A stretch of DNA of 64,000 bases from contig JAHLKF010000013.1 in NCBI GenBank assembly GCA_025558075.1, forward strand, positions 124,001 to 188,000. The letters are read 5' to 3'. The translations under genes were made by a program, and so were the position numbers. Every line of letters starts with the position of its first letter. Position 1 is the stretch's first letter. The notes below the pieces were generated by a model that saw only the letters and a list, made by a program, of their open reading frames with translations, had not been told where the DNA came from and searched no databases. Origin of the DNA: Gaertneriomyces semiglobifer (taxonomy: Eukaryota; Chytridiomycota; Chytridiomycetes; Spizellomycetales; Spizellomycetaceae). Of this stretch, positions 20,369 to 31,809 are shown in pieces.

Positions 20369-22644
20369 TTATACAACCATATGCTGATCTCGTACCGAGT
20401 CCCGTGCACGTGCGTCCATAATAATCGGGAATGCCATTACGTTGGCCATATAAAGACCAACAGCGATCGACATAGCCCGAGTAATCATGTCAATCCCAAA
20501 GGCCGTACCTCCATTGATAGCATCTTTGTTGAGATACGCCAGTGCTCCCCTGACACCAATGCCTCCCGGAACAAGCCATACAATCCCTAGATTGCCATAG
20601 TTAGCCACAGAATGCTTGGCAGTCAATGGAATGAAGGGCATCGGTAGCTTACCGCTTAGCACGGCTCCAATTGCAATCTTGTTGGTTCTCCTGGCGTAAA
20701 AGTTTGCCGTGAGGGCAATGGAAAAGGCTGCCATGCCAGCGGTTATGTCCTGATATAACGTTAAGTCCTATGCTGACCACGCGTGGAATAACCTTGCACT
20801 CACAAAGTTGAACCACCGGTTGGCAATAAGGCTCACCTAGTGTACATATCTTAATTAATGGCTGTATCGGAAGGCTTTTAGCTACCGCATGCTTACCACA
20901 TAGCCGACCAACGAAGTCATGGTCATATGCGGCCACTGGCTGGGATGAGCTCTCAGATTGATCATGATGGAAATATTCATCTAGACCCACAAATATTAGA
21001 GAGGCAGGCAGAAAGCTAGATGGAACCGGAACCATTCGTACCGGAATCCAAAGCGGAAGTCGCCAGTAGTCGATGCCCGTGTTAGCGGCGGGACAAGCCC
21101 CAGTGCCGCTATCGTTCCAAGTCCAGAAGATCTCAAACACACGAATGGCTAGTCGGGAGCCTGTAGACAAGCCATAACTGGTGCAGACAGTTAGTTACTC
21201 GTCCCCGTGCGATATTGACCGCGTTTCTCACCCCAACTTCAACGCTCTGATAAAGGCCTGGAACATTCGCACCGAGCCTGCCACCGGATTTTGGCTTCCC
21301 AGCTCCAGCATACCAAGGGTACTATCCATATAAGTTTAGCGCTTAAACTTCAGTGAAAGAAAATGCCATGGAATTCCACTTACATAGCCGTGCCTGGTAG
21401 CAATTGGCACACACCACCCAAACTCACAACCTCATGGCAAAGACCCTTCCCTGAAGCCGATAGTGCAGCCCAAAAGCCAAGAGCGTCCGCAAATCTTGCT
21501 AACGCAGCCACTGCCATGGATGCCAAGAGTTCGACCGCCCCCTCGAATCCAAACAGTTCAGACATGTATAGAAACACGCTCGTTAGAGCTCCAAGCAGCA
21601 TAGCTGCTACGCCATCGCCCCACGAGCCTTTGAACAACAAAACGGTCACCACAAAGCTTTGCAGGGCGCCTGCTAATATCCTGAGTCCCACGTGATAGTC
21701 ATTTGGGGTTCGAACAATGGACTGCAATTCAGCCAGACAATCATCTAATGAATCAGCTGTTGGGGCCGACGCAGGTTCTGAAGGTCTGTCCGAATCTACT
21801 GCCGCCGATGAACTGGCGGGTATATCCGCCATGGAAGTGCGAGCTGTTGCAGGAGGGATCTCTGGTCCTTCCGGAGACATCTTAACGCTTTGTTGCACCA
21901 GTGATAGTACCGAGGCACGAGCTGAAGATGCATCCTTCCTGATTGGTTCGGGAGAGTCCGTCGCATCACGCCGTTTCGCGTACAACTTGCAAACTCTGCG
22001 AGCTAATATATCTACATCGTGCAACTTCCGAATATTTACACTATAGGAAATGGCGAGATACTGCACCCGAGCCGGATGCCTGGCACTCCCATCCCCAATT
22101 GCAACCATCAAGGTTGACGGCAGGCAGAATATTGACATGGGAATATTCAAATCTTCCGCCGCTTGGCTGATTCGGTGTTCCACCCTATATAATGGCGCTC
22201 CGTACGTCGAAAGTGCGATCGCCAAGCCGCATAGCATATCCGCTTCACGGCTATCCTTGGGAGCTCCTGTTGAGGACCACGGAAGTGGCAGCCGGCTGAA
22301 GGAAGGCGCGCGTGACGGGAACGGGAAATAATGCATCGGGGTATGGCTTGCTGTCTCCTAAAGTCAGCTAAAGCTCGAGACAAGGCCACACGTAAGGAGT
22401 AATTACCAGACTTCATAAGCACAGATTCTAAAAGGTTTGATGTGGATGGTCTCGTGTTGGTCGACAATCGCCTTCGGAGGCCCCCAAGAAATCCGGGATG
22501 AGTTGGATGTGAGTTCCTTTTGCCATCTTTGGCTAGTTCTGTTATATCATCTCCCTCTCCCTCGTCAAGTTCCGGAACCTGCGGAACAATTTCCTCCAGC
22601 TGTATGTAATGGCGGTCGCCATGCCCCAACTTTGAGCGTGGCAT
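20369..22644 (-). CDS. PRM10/ThrE-like multispanning membrane protein (DUF1212 family)
   Basis: Eight exons: 22407-22644, 21384-22350, 21232-21321, 21042-21177, 20897-20980, 20804-20836, 20653-20749, 20369-20586, summing to 620 codons. The N-terminal 100 residues are polar. The ThrE domain starts with MLCGLAIALSTYGAPLYRVE, then a disordered Ser/Ala-rich insert, and about ten membrane segments ending with IVWLVPGGIGVRGALAYL, the strongest family motif. Bacterial ThrE exports threonine; fungal Prm10 is pheromone-induced with unknown substrate. The last intron (20587-20652, 66 nt) lacks an in-frame stop, so retention would insert 22 residues before the conserved PGGIGVRG. Exon density in the membrane half is much higher than in neighbouring genes. 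Confidence 0.88.
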
Positions 22645-22798
22645 CTTTTTTAATGTCTCTCAGCACAGAACCTGACTGTTAACGACGCGATTCAGGTATG
22701 TCGGAGAAGCTTACGTAATACGCCTGCAAACGCGTTATGGGTTCAGATCAACAAAAAGCAATGCGAATAACACCCGGGAGCCTATACCCTCCAGAGTC

Positions 22799-24418
22799 AT
22801 GGCAAAGCCAGGAATCGCCTCAGACGCTCTTGCTCGTACTGATCGTCATTTTTACGATGGTGAGACATGATGGTATCAACCTGAGGGCGTATGCTTCTGG
22901 CTAATTATCCAGGTGATTTCCTGAAGATGCCGTCACGTACCAACTACATCCATCATCCAAAGGTGGGCAACCATCGTCAGAACGGTCGAGATCCGCGTAA
23001 CCTAATCACTCAACGTCGTTCTGCAGCGGATCCGAGTTTAAAAAAGCTTACACAGGTGTTATCTGTCTTCGACACCTGCAGCTCATCGAGTGCTTTTAAC
23101 CGGCTGCAAGTAGAGCTTAGTGTCGTGGATCAATTCATATGTGGCTCGAGAGTCAATGATCGTTAGGGATCTAGTAATGGATTTGGACGATGGTCAGATT
23201 CTCGCAACTTTCATAGGTAACAGCCCACTTCGGTCTTCGGTGCGCTTTTGGACACTTATTCAAGGACTCTCTCACCAGAGAAACTGACGGGCGACCGAAT
23301 CCTTGCGGGTGACCTCCTCGCAGCAAAGTCTGACAGGAGCAAGGCTGCCATCCTGCATCACGTCGCCAGATATATTGAACACAACCTGAAGATCAACGTC
23401 GGTGACAGATGGAGCCCCGAGGGTATCATGGGGAGAGATATCTCATCCGTGCTTTGCTTGCTGGTAGACCTTGCAGAGGTGTTTGCTTGTCCCTATCCTT
23501 TACCTCCCAATGTTTCGATCGCCGTGCAAAAGCGCGAGGTGAGTTCAAAGGATTCAGTCTCCGCCTGCACTAGTTGATCGGGAATACATACGGCAGGACC
23601 TTCCATCCGGTGTTAAAAATAAAACAACGGTGCATAAAATCACGCTCGCTAAGGCTCCCGAACCCGCTGCATCCAAACGGACAAGTATGATGTCCCATAC
23701 ATCCACATTTACAAATATCAGTTCTACGCCGACGATCAACAATGAACACGATCAACCGAAGCTCAACTACGATCCTGATGCTTTCGATAAGCTTTTCGAG
23801 AATCCTGACAACGTAGCAGAAATGACGAAAGTAAGGAGGTCCTGAATTCTGCTCACAACGAAACTCTCATATGGACTACTTCGCAGCTATTGCTCGAATT
23901 TGCCAATTCTCAGCTGGAAAACCTTGGCATTCGACTCAACAGTTTGTCCAAGATAGAGGGCACTTATCTCATATTACTGATTGGCACCTTGGCCAATTTC
24001 TTCGTGCCGTTGAATTGCTATCAGCTCAACCCATCCTCAATGCGCGAAAAGGTACGAGAAAGCTATATCAGGGTCCGTTGACATGTCACTGATGCTGTTG
24101 AGGAAGATTGACAACGCACGCTTTGCCCTATCCATGATGACCGATTTGGAAATCGACACTAGTCGCATTCACGAAAGCGGTATGATGTCCGCGGTTTTTT
24201 TCAAGGACAACTGCCACCCCTGAATCTGAAATCTGATGGTCTCATTTTGATAGATCTGGTGCGCAAGGACGCCAAGACGATCGCTAGGTGTCTGTAAGTC
24301 TTCGATATCCTTGACATGCGGTCCAGTAGCGCGAGCTGACTACTTCCTCATTAGCTATGTTCTGTTTCAGAAATTTAGAGAGTCAGCAAAGGAATTACCT
24401 GTTCAAAGCAGCATGTAG
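22799..24418 (+). CDS. Parvin (actopaxin), tandem CH-domain adaptor
   Basis: Nine exons: 22799-22859, 22913-23055, 23114-23216, 23279-23538, 23597-23830, 23887-24051, 24107-24179, 24254-24293 and 24355-24418, giving 380 residues, almost the animal length (365-372). CH1 (about 69-185) has SLVSWINSYVARESMIVRDL, LDDGQILATFIEKLTGDR and the linker PYPLPPNVSIAVQKRE, nearly the PxxLPxHVSIxVVVVQKRE of animal parvins. The linker continues to DPDAFDKLFENPDNVAEM. CH2 (about 268-380) has LGIRLNSLSKIEGTYLILLIG.LANFFVPL, as in the parvin GVYLVLLMGLLEGYFVPL. Parvins link integrin-linked kinase to actin in the ILK-PINCH-parvin complex. No integrin, ILK or PINCH gene lies in this window. Confidence 0.9.
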
Positions 24419-24559
24419 TCGTTATTTAGCCAGCTTTTCTATTAGGGTACTATGGAGTATTGATATCACCTTCCAGGATCCTCAGGTACAATAGTGATGT
24501 CTCCACGTAGTACGGATGCCGGTTCCCCGTATACGACGTGAGATCGAAAAAGAGGCACG

Positions 24560-25219
24560 TTATTGAACCAAAAATCCTACCAAACATTTGTCCAAAAGAG
24601 TGTCCACATTCACCCATGGATGAACTTTCATGAACAACTCCGTTGCGTCCTTCCCAGCACCTCGCATCAACTGCCCGGCGCCACCCGGATGAAATTTCAG
24701 GTAGCTGGTGACGTTATAGACTTTACCACAGATCGCCATCCAGAGATCATCGCGACTACGATGCTGAGCGACGTCGCTCAGAGTATACTTTTGTATTTGC
24801 GGGACACCACGCAGATCCTTCCCCGACGCAGTTAAGCGAGCCCAATCTAATGGTGAATGGCCGGGTTCTAAGGGCACCTTTTTACGGCCGCGGAGGCCTG
24901 TATCTAATCGTTGTGGACCACCAAGCATCGGAAACATGTTGGGGTCATTTCTAGGAGGAGGTCGGTTCACCGGTTCAGGTACTTTGAAAGCTGTGGAAGG
25001 CGGACGGGCTGCGTGCGCAGTGAGCGGGGACAGCATGGAAGCTGACGGTGTCGCTGAATTGTTCGAGGATACTTTAGAGTCAGCCTTGCGCACGGGCTCC
25101 TCGGTTCTTGATATGGACATCTTCTTGACGGCGGCGGTGATCTTTGCGTCCTCGTCATTCTCAGAGTCAGAATTCGCAATATCCAAAGTTAACTCAGGTA
25201 TAGACGATGATATTGACAT
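24560..25219 (-). CDS. Cytochrome b5 domain protein, Ncb5or N-terminus/Irc21-like
   Basis: Intronless, 219 residues. Residues 1-110 are disordered, Ser/Pro-rich. Residues 115-140 (GRKKVPLEPGHSPLDWARLTASGKDLRG, split here as landmarks KVPLEPGHS and DWARLTASGKDL) match the segment just before the b5 domain in animal CYB5R4/Ncb5or. The b5 domain follows with LWMAICGKVYNVTSYLKFHPGG, whose HPGG His is one haem ligand, and VHPWVNVDTLL with the second His. No CS or flavin reductase domain follows, so this corresponds to the stand-alone yeast Irc21 form, an electron carrier whose reductase would be a separate protein. It is divergent from the INTS4 gene with only 112 nt between start codons. Confidence 0.9.
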   Translation of the reverse strand: MSISSSIPELTLDIANSDSENDEDAKITAAVKKMSISRTEEPVRKADSKVSSNNSATPSASMLSPLTAHAARPPSTAFKVPEPVNRPPPRNDPNMFPMLGGPQRLDTGLRGRKKVPLEPGHSPLDWARLTASGKDLRGVPQIQKYTLSDVAQHRSRDDLWMAICGKVYNVTSYLKFHPGGAGQLMRGAGKDATELFMKVHPWVNVDTLLDKCLVGFLVQ

Positions 25220-25331
25220 TATTATAATGCTGGGTCAGTGTTGGACTTGGTGCAAGAGTTTTTCCAACGGGAACAAGCGCGCCGAGTTCCTCGGTTTTCG
25301 TTAATGCAACGAGAAGATGTCCCCAGAAGCG

Positions 25332-27080
25332 ATGGCAGAATCACCTTCTTTCGAGGACAATGCTTTGTTTGCGAGACATCAGCGATTAGATTTGCTGCTC
25401 AGAATCCTTGTAGCACCAGAGATTCCATTCAAAGTAGCGTTGTCTCTCATTCACAAAAACGTATGTGATTAAATGGAATTTCAAAAGGATCAACTATTTT
25501 CCAATAACAGAGCCTTGCTCCAATCTCAGTTCGATACCCCCAACTTGACAGTAAGAGAACTGTATAGGCTCTTGTCGTCCTTGAGCATACTTCTAAGGGT
25601 ACGCTCTCCTTGCCTTAGTCGTTACGGAAGCCGTTGTGTGATTGAAGCTTGTTATAACTAGGCTCGGCGACAAAGTGACGAAGCCAAACTCTTGCGAGAT
25701 GATGTCCCGGACAAAACGTTGCAACACCTCAAGTCTCGATGTGGCGACACATCTGTCATGGAATCGCTGTTTGGCCCACCTGTTTCAAAAAGAGTTCGCT
25801 TGGTATGTGCTCCTGGTGCCAGTTTCAAGGGATTGGGGAAGCTAACAATCGTGTCCAGGACGCTAAAGCGCGGGATAGCGCCCTGCAAGCATGGCTCCCC
25901 GATGAGCGTCGTATAAGGTTCAGTCACCTCCTGCTGTGGCCGACCGATGTCATGATAACATTGGAATTATCTGCCTCATCAGAATGACAGCACATGCTAG
26001 CTGGGAGTATTGCGAGAGCACTGCACCTTTGCGTAATGCTAAATGCGTTCGTGCTTCAACACTTATGATTGAGAACGGATCTGATCTGAGCCCCGACGAT
26101 TTTCTGTTTGGTGAAGGGCGCCACCATTCTACTTGGGAGAGATTGTTACATCTGACGGAGAATGAGTATTCCGTTATTCGGAATGCTGCTGTTGGTAAGC
26201 TTCGTATTTAAACTCGACGGCAGCTATGAAGTGTCAATATTTACCGCTGCAGAATCGCAGATGCCATCTGTGAGCTCTCTCTAGCGTCACAGGTAGACGT
26301 TGCACGTGCAGTTGACTGTCTGATAGGTATGGACTGTTGTTGAAGTTTACACACATCATCATCTGACTATGCGTCCCAGATGTGTTAAATGATGAAATGG
26401 AATCCGTCCGTGTCAATGCTTTACGTAGTCTACATAATATCGCGCTCATTGAGAAGCCGTCATTGGCTGAAATTCATATTCGATCCTTGGAAGTCGTATT
26501 ACAAGACGGCGATGTGGATGTCCGACGGGCTGCCCATCGCCTTTTTAGGTTTGCCAGTGCGTTGTTATGCTTCTGCTGCATTCATATTAATCATCACGTA
26601 CAGGGTGCTGCACTACCCAAGTTCTGAGGCATTATCTCACATGGTTAACGGCTTACTGGATAACATGCGCCGCTTTCCGGAGGATGCAGCATCAGTTTAC
26701 CGCTGCTTATGGGAGATGGCAGCGCTGCATCCACAGATGGCAACCCAACTCACACCGGGATTGCTTGGCATTGACCCACGGTTTTTGCCAGTGGAAAAGC
26801 CAATGGAGTCGACGGAAGGTACGTTGCACGCTCATGTACATTTGAGTTATTTTGATGCTCAGCTTCGTTGGCAGATTACGGCAAAATTATATTTGTGTTG
26901 AGTGGGAACAAGGCTTGTAAGCCAGACACGCGGCCTGTGCTGCCAGCATATGTTGAGCGATATGGGCTCCTTGTGTACGCGAAACTGAGCGACAACCCAT
27001 ATTTCGCTGATTGCGAAGAACTTGAGTCACTAAATTCCTACAGATGTCAACAAGCCGATCAGAAGCAGCGACATCCTTAA
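25332..27080 (+). CDS. INTS4: Integrator complex subunit 4-like HEAT repeat protein
   Basis: Exon 1 (25332-25460) encodes MAESPSFEDNALFARHQRL and is followed by many short exons. Recognisable blocks are DDVPDKTLQHLKSR with VMESLFGPPVSKRVRL, the HEAT-like ENEYSVIRNAAV, then LNDEMESVRVNALRSL, EVVLQDGDVDVRRAAHRL, VNGLLDNMRRFPEDAASVYRCLWEMAALHP and a C-terminal VLPAYVERYGLLVYAKLSDNP. Their order and content follow human INTS4 (FNDEIEEVRLQSIHTM, VLEDSSRDIREALHEL, LLKNLTKYPTDRDSIWKCLKFLGSRHP). INTS4 is the scaffold of the Integrator cleavage module with INTS9/INTS11, which processes snRNA 3' ends and terminates paused polymerase II. Several junctions (25550-25680, 25800-26100) are unresolved, so the protein cannot be given in full. 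It appears shorter than the 960-residue human protein. Confidence 0.75.
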
Positions 27081-27172
27081 ACCCGCAGATATCAAAGCTG
27101 CGAGAGACGGGTTTCGTGGTATTGCCCACGCGAAGAGCATATATTCAAATGTACATCTACCATGGGTGTTCC

Positions 27173-29665
27173 TCAATCAACGCCCAAATGCCTTAATACA
27201 TTCTCTCCATGTTCCGCATATCCATTCATAGTGGTCGAACTAGCCACGCTGCTCCTAGCCGTACCACCCCGAGCACCATAATCCCGATCTCCATTTTCAA
27301 ACATGGTGGAAGTGTAGAAAGAATACGGGTTGCCGGGGGAATTGGCGTCCCACGTCCAGTTGGGCTGAGAAGCAAGTTTGCGATTTCGGTCTAATGTTTC
27401 GCCTCGGTGAGGAATCACTTCTTCAGGATATTGCGCGGCATTTACAAGCTCGTCTCCATACACCGACTCGACATACGGATGCTGAAAATCTAATACGCCG
27501 TATGCTTCGCCCTCAGCAATGGGCTTTCGATTACTTCCTTCCGCAATGCTCTTACTCCAGAAAGTCACTTCACTACTGATATTGCAAATCTCGTCTTCAA
27601 TCTCCGCCACTTTTCTTTCCAATTCCCGTACACGCTGCTTCAACTCTGTTTTCAGCTTGCGGTCCCTCATGATTCCCTTTAGCAAACTCTTGTATTTTGA
27701 GATGTCTCCAGCTAAGTCCGGAATCAGAGCAAGTTCTGCTCGAAGACTATCGGCATCGGCGACAATGTGCGTTATCCGCGTTTGGATATTTGATAGGTCA
27801 GTTTGGGTGGCTTTGATGAGGTGAAGTAATTTCTCGTGAACTTGTGTATCTTGGCGCAATGATCGAGCTACGAGAGTCAGATTCGTGCGGAGAGTGGAAA
27901 CCGCTTTCTTGTGCGTGGCCTGAAGACGGCGAAGGGTGGACTGTAGGATGCGGCGGCGATTATGAAGTTCGTCTATCTCGGTATCAGCCGCTGTGAGCGA
28001 CGTGATTTTCAGCGTGTCACTAAGCCTAGATGTGAAATGCGTGGGGGTATTGGGTGGTGTAGGGGGGATGGGAAGTGCAGGTGCTGAGAGCAATTCCAAC
28101 AATGTTAGCAACCCCGTTCAACGGCATCGGCATGAGAACATGAGAGGTGCCTCACCTGTGACATCAACAACCGTCTCACAGCTCCAATACCCCTTTATTC
28201 CCACCTTTATCTTCCTACTCCCCCCAGTCACCTTGGTGAGAACAATAACTCCTTTCGGCATACTGACCGAGACATCGTGATGAAGCGTGTCATCTATTAG
28301 CACTCGGACATCGGAAGGCGCGATACTCGTCGTGCCTGATGTCGAATTTCGCCGTGATGCGGCGGCGTTCTGTGATTGCGTACACAAGGAGACGACTAGA
28401 GACTGCGGTAGTGTATAGGAAAGAGTGATCGTCCCCGGCGCTAGGGAGGTGATGCATATTCGGAAACGGTTGGTGCGTACGTGGTGATTGGTATAGTAAT
28501 ATTTGCGGCCCATCAACGCTGACGATGCTGGTGGGGTTGTGAGAGACGTTGTTGTAGCATTTCCTGACCTCGAATTGGATGCCGCAAGCGCCACTTCTGC
28601 TTCATGCGCTCGAACCTGTGCAACCCGCAATTCGCCTTCTGGGTCCAGCAACCTCATTTTATGTGCCTCTTTTGCAGCAGCAATCTTTGTCCCCATGCGC
28701 GCCATCCACAGCCATAATACTCTCGCCGATGCAAGTCGTCCATACCATGCCGGTTCAGGAGGGGAATGGTACCACAAGACCGGTAGTAGGGGCATAACGC
28801 ACCACGCATATTTGGCGTATAATGTTGTCCCACCATAAGCCAAATGAGCAAAGTAAAGGGAGACCAAAATTGTCGGCAGTCTGAAGATGCACAGGAGGCC
28901 GTTGAGCAGCATGGATGGAAATGACGGTAAGGGGTCCAATAGGAAACTTCGGAGTAGGAATATGAGTGGTGGTAAAGAGGGAAAATAGAAGGACATTAAG
29001 TAGAGAAGTGGCGGGTGCAGGTATCGTAAGTCGAATTCACTTGCACTTGAAACGTGCGCAAAGTCTGCCCGGCTGTGGGGTGCATCTGTGCGTTCATCCA
29101 GCTGACAATGTTCTGCTGATGCTGCTCCACTACCATCAATGACTCTGCTAGCATCGATTATTCGATACACTGCCTCTTGAGAGCGACTGTCGGCGACCTC
29201 ATCGGCAAACAATATCCCACCATCGAGTACCGTTACACCTTCCACCTGTTCCAGCATTCCACCCTTGGAAAAGTTATATCGCGCTGATGTTCGAAATTCA
29301 TGTATGGAAAACGTCGGAATGGTGTATGGAGGGGACTGTGCGAGCGGAGTCTGTGTTAACAAAGGCAGTGGCAATGGCAGCGGTAGTGCGTCGTCGTTTT
29401 GCAGAGTGTCTCCATCCCCACCGGGCTTCTCTCTTGAAGTCGAGGTCGTTAGTGCAGGAGAGGAGCTAGCTCCACCCAAAGTTGATGTACCGGCGACATG
29501 ATGGTGATGGGGATCTCGAGTGGACGTGGAAGCTGCGCCTTTCTCTTCCTTTTCCTTGACAATCTCTTTTAATTTCCCAAGAGTGATCTTATCCCCATGC
29601 CTATGCCTCATCGGACGCTTGATTCGGCAGCTGGTAAAATGAAAGGGTTGTTGAAATAAATACAC
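27173..29665 (-). CDS. Unknown protein: disordered N-terminus, membrane segments, C-terminal coiled coil
   Basis: Two exons, 28156-29665 and 27173-28083, joined by a 72-nt GTGAGG...CAG intron, give 806 residues. Residues 1-210 are basic and low-complexity (HHHH, a PLPLPLPLP run). Residues 215-310 hold three or four hydrophobic helices (LLYLMSFYFPSLPPLIFLL, LLNGLLCIFRLPTILVSLYF, CVMPLLPVLWY). A beta-rich soluble part follows (YYYTNHHVRTNRFRICITSL, GVIVLTKVTGGSRKIKVGIKGYW), then after a Pro/Thr stretch a coiled coil of about 160 residues (ELHNRRRILQSTLRRLQATH to KVAEIEDEI). The tail is Asn/Tyr/Gly-rich. I do not recognise a family. An organelle membrane protein with a cytosolic coiled coil is a fair description, and the long single frame supports it being real. 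Confidence 0.75.
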
Positions 29666-30337
29666 ATCCAGTTGTCTGGAGTATGTGTTAAATGCGAGAA
29701 AAAATGGCGACGGGAAGAACGCTCATGAGCAACCGTGCGCGTTAATATAGACCAAAGCGACTACCAAAGCTATATACCGAGGGCCGAAAACTGCGAACTA
29801 GAAGTGATCCTCTCACGGCGGGATGTTTAAGCACGATGAGGGATTCCAGCGCAACCAAACGAGTCTGGTGACTTCAGCCTGCCGAGGACGTACATAGGAT
29901 TGTGCTGATCAGGCTGATCACCTAAGCGCTCCTCTCCTTCCAAGGTCTAAAATGTCAAGAAGTACTTTGTTCGTCAACGTTGACGTACCAAACCTGCCAT
30001 CTTAAAGGGAGGAATTGCTCTTTTGTTGCAGTGTGCAAGTTTGGACCTTTCAATAGGCGTTGTCTGCGTTACAATGGTCAAAACCCCACAGGGCACTGGT
30101 CAGATTCTAGGCTGATCAAGAACGAAAAGCAGAAGAAGGAATAATCCTGCTTTGACGAGGTTACCAACCCGGCCTCTTTTGTCGTTTTTGTGAAAACCTC
30201 AATCCCACAGCTGCTTTGTCACTGAATCGTCAGGCGCGTAGAGGACGCTTGAATACGTTGAAGAATACGTTGACCAGTGTAGTGGTCAACTTTAATCCGC
30301 ACTCTCATAGACCGAGTTAAATCATTGAAATACTCAA
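29666..30337. other. Divergent promoter region between the unknown membrane protein and Ist1
   Basis: About 670 nt. Contains GCTGATCAGGCTGATCA, a short direct repeat near 29905-29925, and a repeated GAATACGTTGA at 30251-30272. No coding frame of note. Confidence 0.4.
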
Positions 30338-31483
30338 ATGAGTTTTGGAGGGTTCAACGCCAACCGCACAAAGGTACCCTGTAAAGAAACAGTGTGCCAG
30401 CATGTTCTCAAGTGCTAAAAACTTTCGGTCATTGTTATACCATCCTTTAGGTGCATCTCAAGCTGGCTGTTTCTCGATTGAAACTGCTGCAACAGAAAAA
30501 GACAGAGCACAACAAGGCTGCACGTAGAGAGATTGCTAGTTTGCTGGAGAAAGGGAAAGAAGAGAGTGCCAGAGTTCGGGTGGAGCATGTCATCCGGGAG
30601 GACTTCAATTGCGAAGCATTAGAAATTCTGGAACTGCTATGTGAAATGTTATTGGCCCGATGGGGACTGGTGGAAAGCATGAAGTATGTCGGTCGCGTGT
30701 CAGCCTATTGCAGCCCATGCTGATCTCCAATCACCGATATAGGCACTGCGATCAAGCGATTTCCGAGGCAGTGAACACAATAATATATGCTGCACCTCGA
30801 GTGGAGGTCAAGGAACTCCAAATTGTACGCGATCAGCTCATTCGCAAGTTTGGTAGTGAATTCGCCGCGGCCGCCATGGAGAATCAGAATGACGTTGTTA
30901 ATGAACGGATAGTGCACAAGTTGAAGGTCCAGACACCCGGCTCAATTCTCGTGAATCAGTATCTCAAAACGATTGCGAAAGGATATAATATCGAATGGGA
31001 GGCTGGTGACTTTCAAGGAGAGAGACTTCTTGGGACAGGCAATGGTGCTGGAGGCGTCATGTCCCCTCCAGCACCAGCTCAGTTGGGAGACATTCCGTAC
31101 ACCTATCCTGTGCAATACACTCACGCACAGCAGTCGCCGCATCATGTCCCCGCCCCTCAGCAACATCCGAACATACCCCCGCAACATATACAACAGCAGC
31201 ATTCGTCAGCACCTGAATCTAGTGGAGGCCTTCAACCCCAATATTATTCGCCATCTATGCCAAGCGCGCCAAATGATTATGAGGATACCCCCCATCACCC
31301 AAACCCTGGTTCACTTCAGGCAGATCTTGCTCAACCTGCGACCGCAGGTAGCTCAGAGACTGAAAGCCTGCCCAACTTTGATGAATTGGCGAAACGTGAG
31401 TAATGGTAGCAAGTTGTCCAGTTAATCACGCACTGAATTTGCCGGGTCTTCTAGGATTTGAGGCTCTCAAACGCCGCAAGTAA
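30338..31483 (+). CDS. IST1: ESCRT-III-associated protein Ist1
   Basis: Exons 30338-30373, 30451-30683, 30743-31395 and 31455-31483 give 316 residues. The N-terminal IST1 domain is clear: LKLAVSRLKLLQQKKTEHNKAARREIASLLEKGKEESARVRVEHVI split by landmarks SRLKLLQ, AARREIA and ARVRVEHVI, then EALEILELLCEMLLAR, QLIRKFGSEF and ERIVHKLKV. A Pro/Gln/His-rich linker follows. The tiny last exon restores NFDELAKRFEALKRRK, the MIT-interacting motif (MIM) of the family; without splicing the tail would be lost. Ist1 binds Did2 and Vps4 and tunes ESCRT-III disassembly on endosomes. Confidence 0.94.
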
Positions 31484-31809
31484 ATTCTGTAAGGTTTTCT
31501 CATTTCTGTAAACTTTTCGGATAATCTCCTCTTTGTCGGCGAAGTTCAATGTAACAACCGAGGTTTTCGCTTGACCCGTATATTTTCGCTACATTTCTAT
31601 AAGGCTTTCGGATGCACAGCGGTCACTGCGTCATCGTACAGAGTAACTAACTGAACCCAGACCGCAGCAGGTGGAGGCACATACGCATAGTTGTTTGGGA
31701 GATTCCATGCGAGTCTCGCTCCCCCAAAGTTTGCATATGTCGGAGCACATAACATTGTACATTATGAGGTGACTACTATTTTGTGCATGCAGTAATGTCA
31801 TTGGAACTA
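31484..31809. other. Convergent intergenic region
   Basis: About 325 nt between the ends of Ist1 and the NADH pyrophosphatase. Contains repeated TTTCTGTAA/TTTCTATAA and TTTTCGGAT-like pieces near 31497-31612, perhaps 3'-UTR elements. No gene seen. Confidence 0.35.

Noticed and set aside
24052..24106. Reading parvin through from REK into VRESYIRVR
   Set aside because: The frame stops soon after; splicing GTACGA...AAG gives MREKIDNARFAL, which matches CH2 of parvins.
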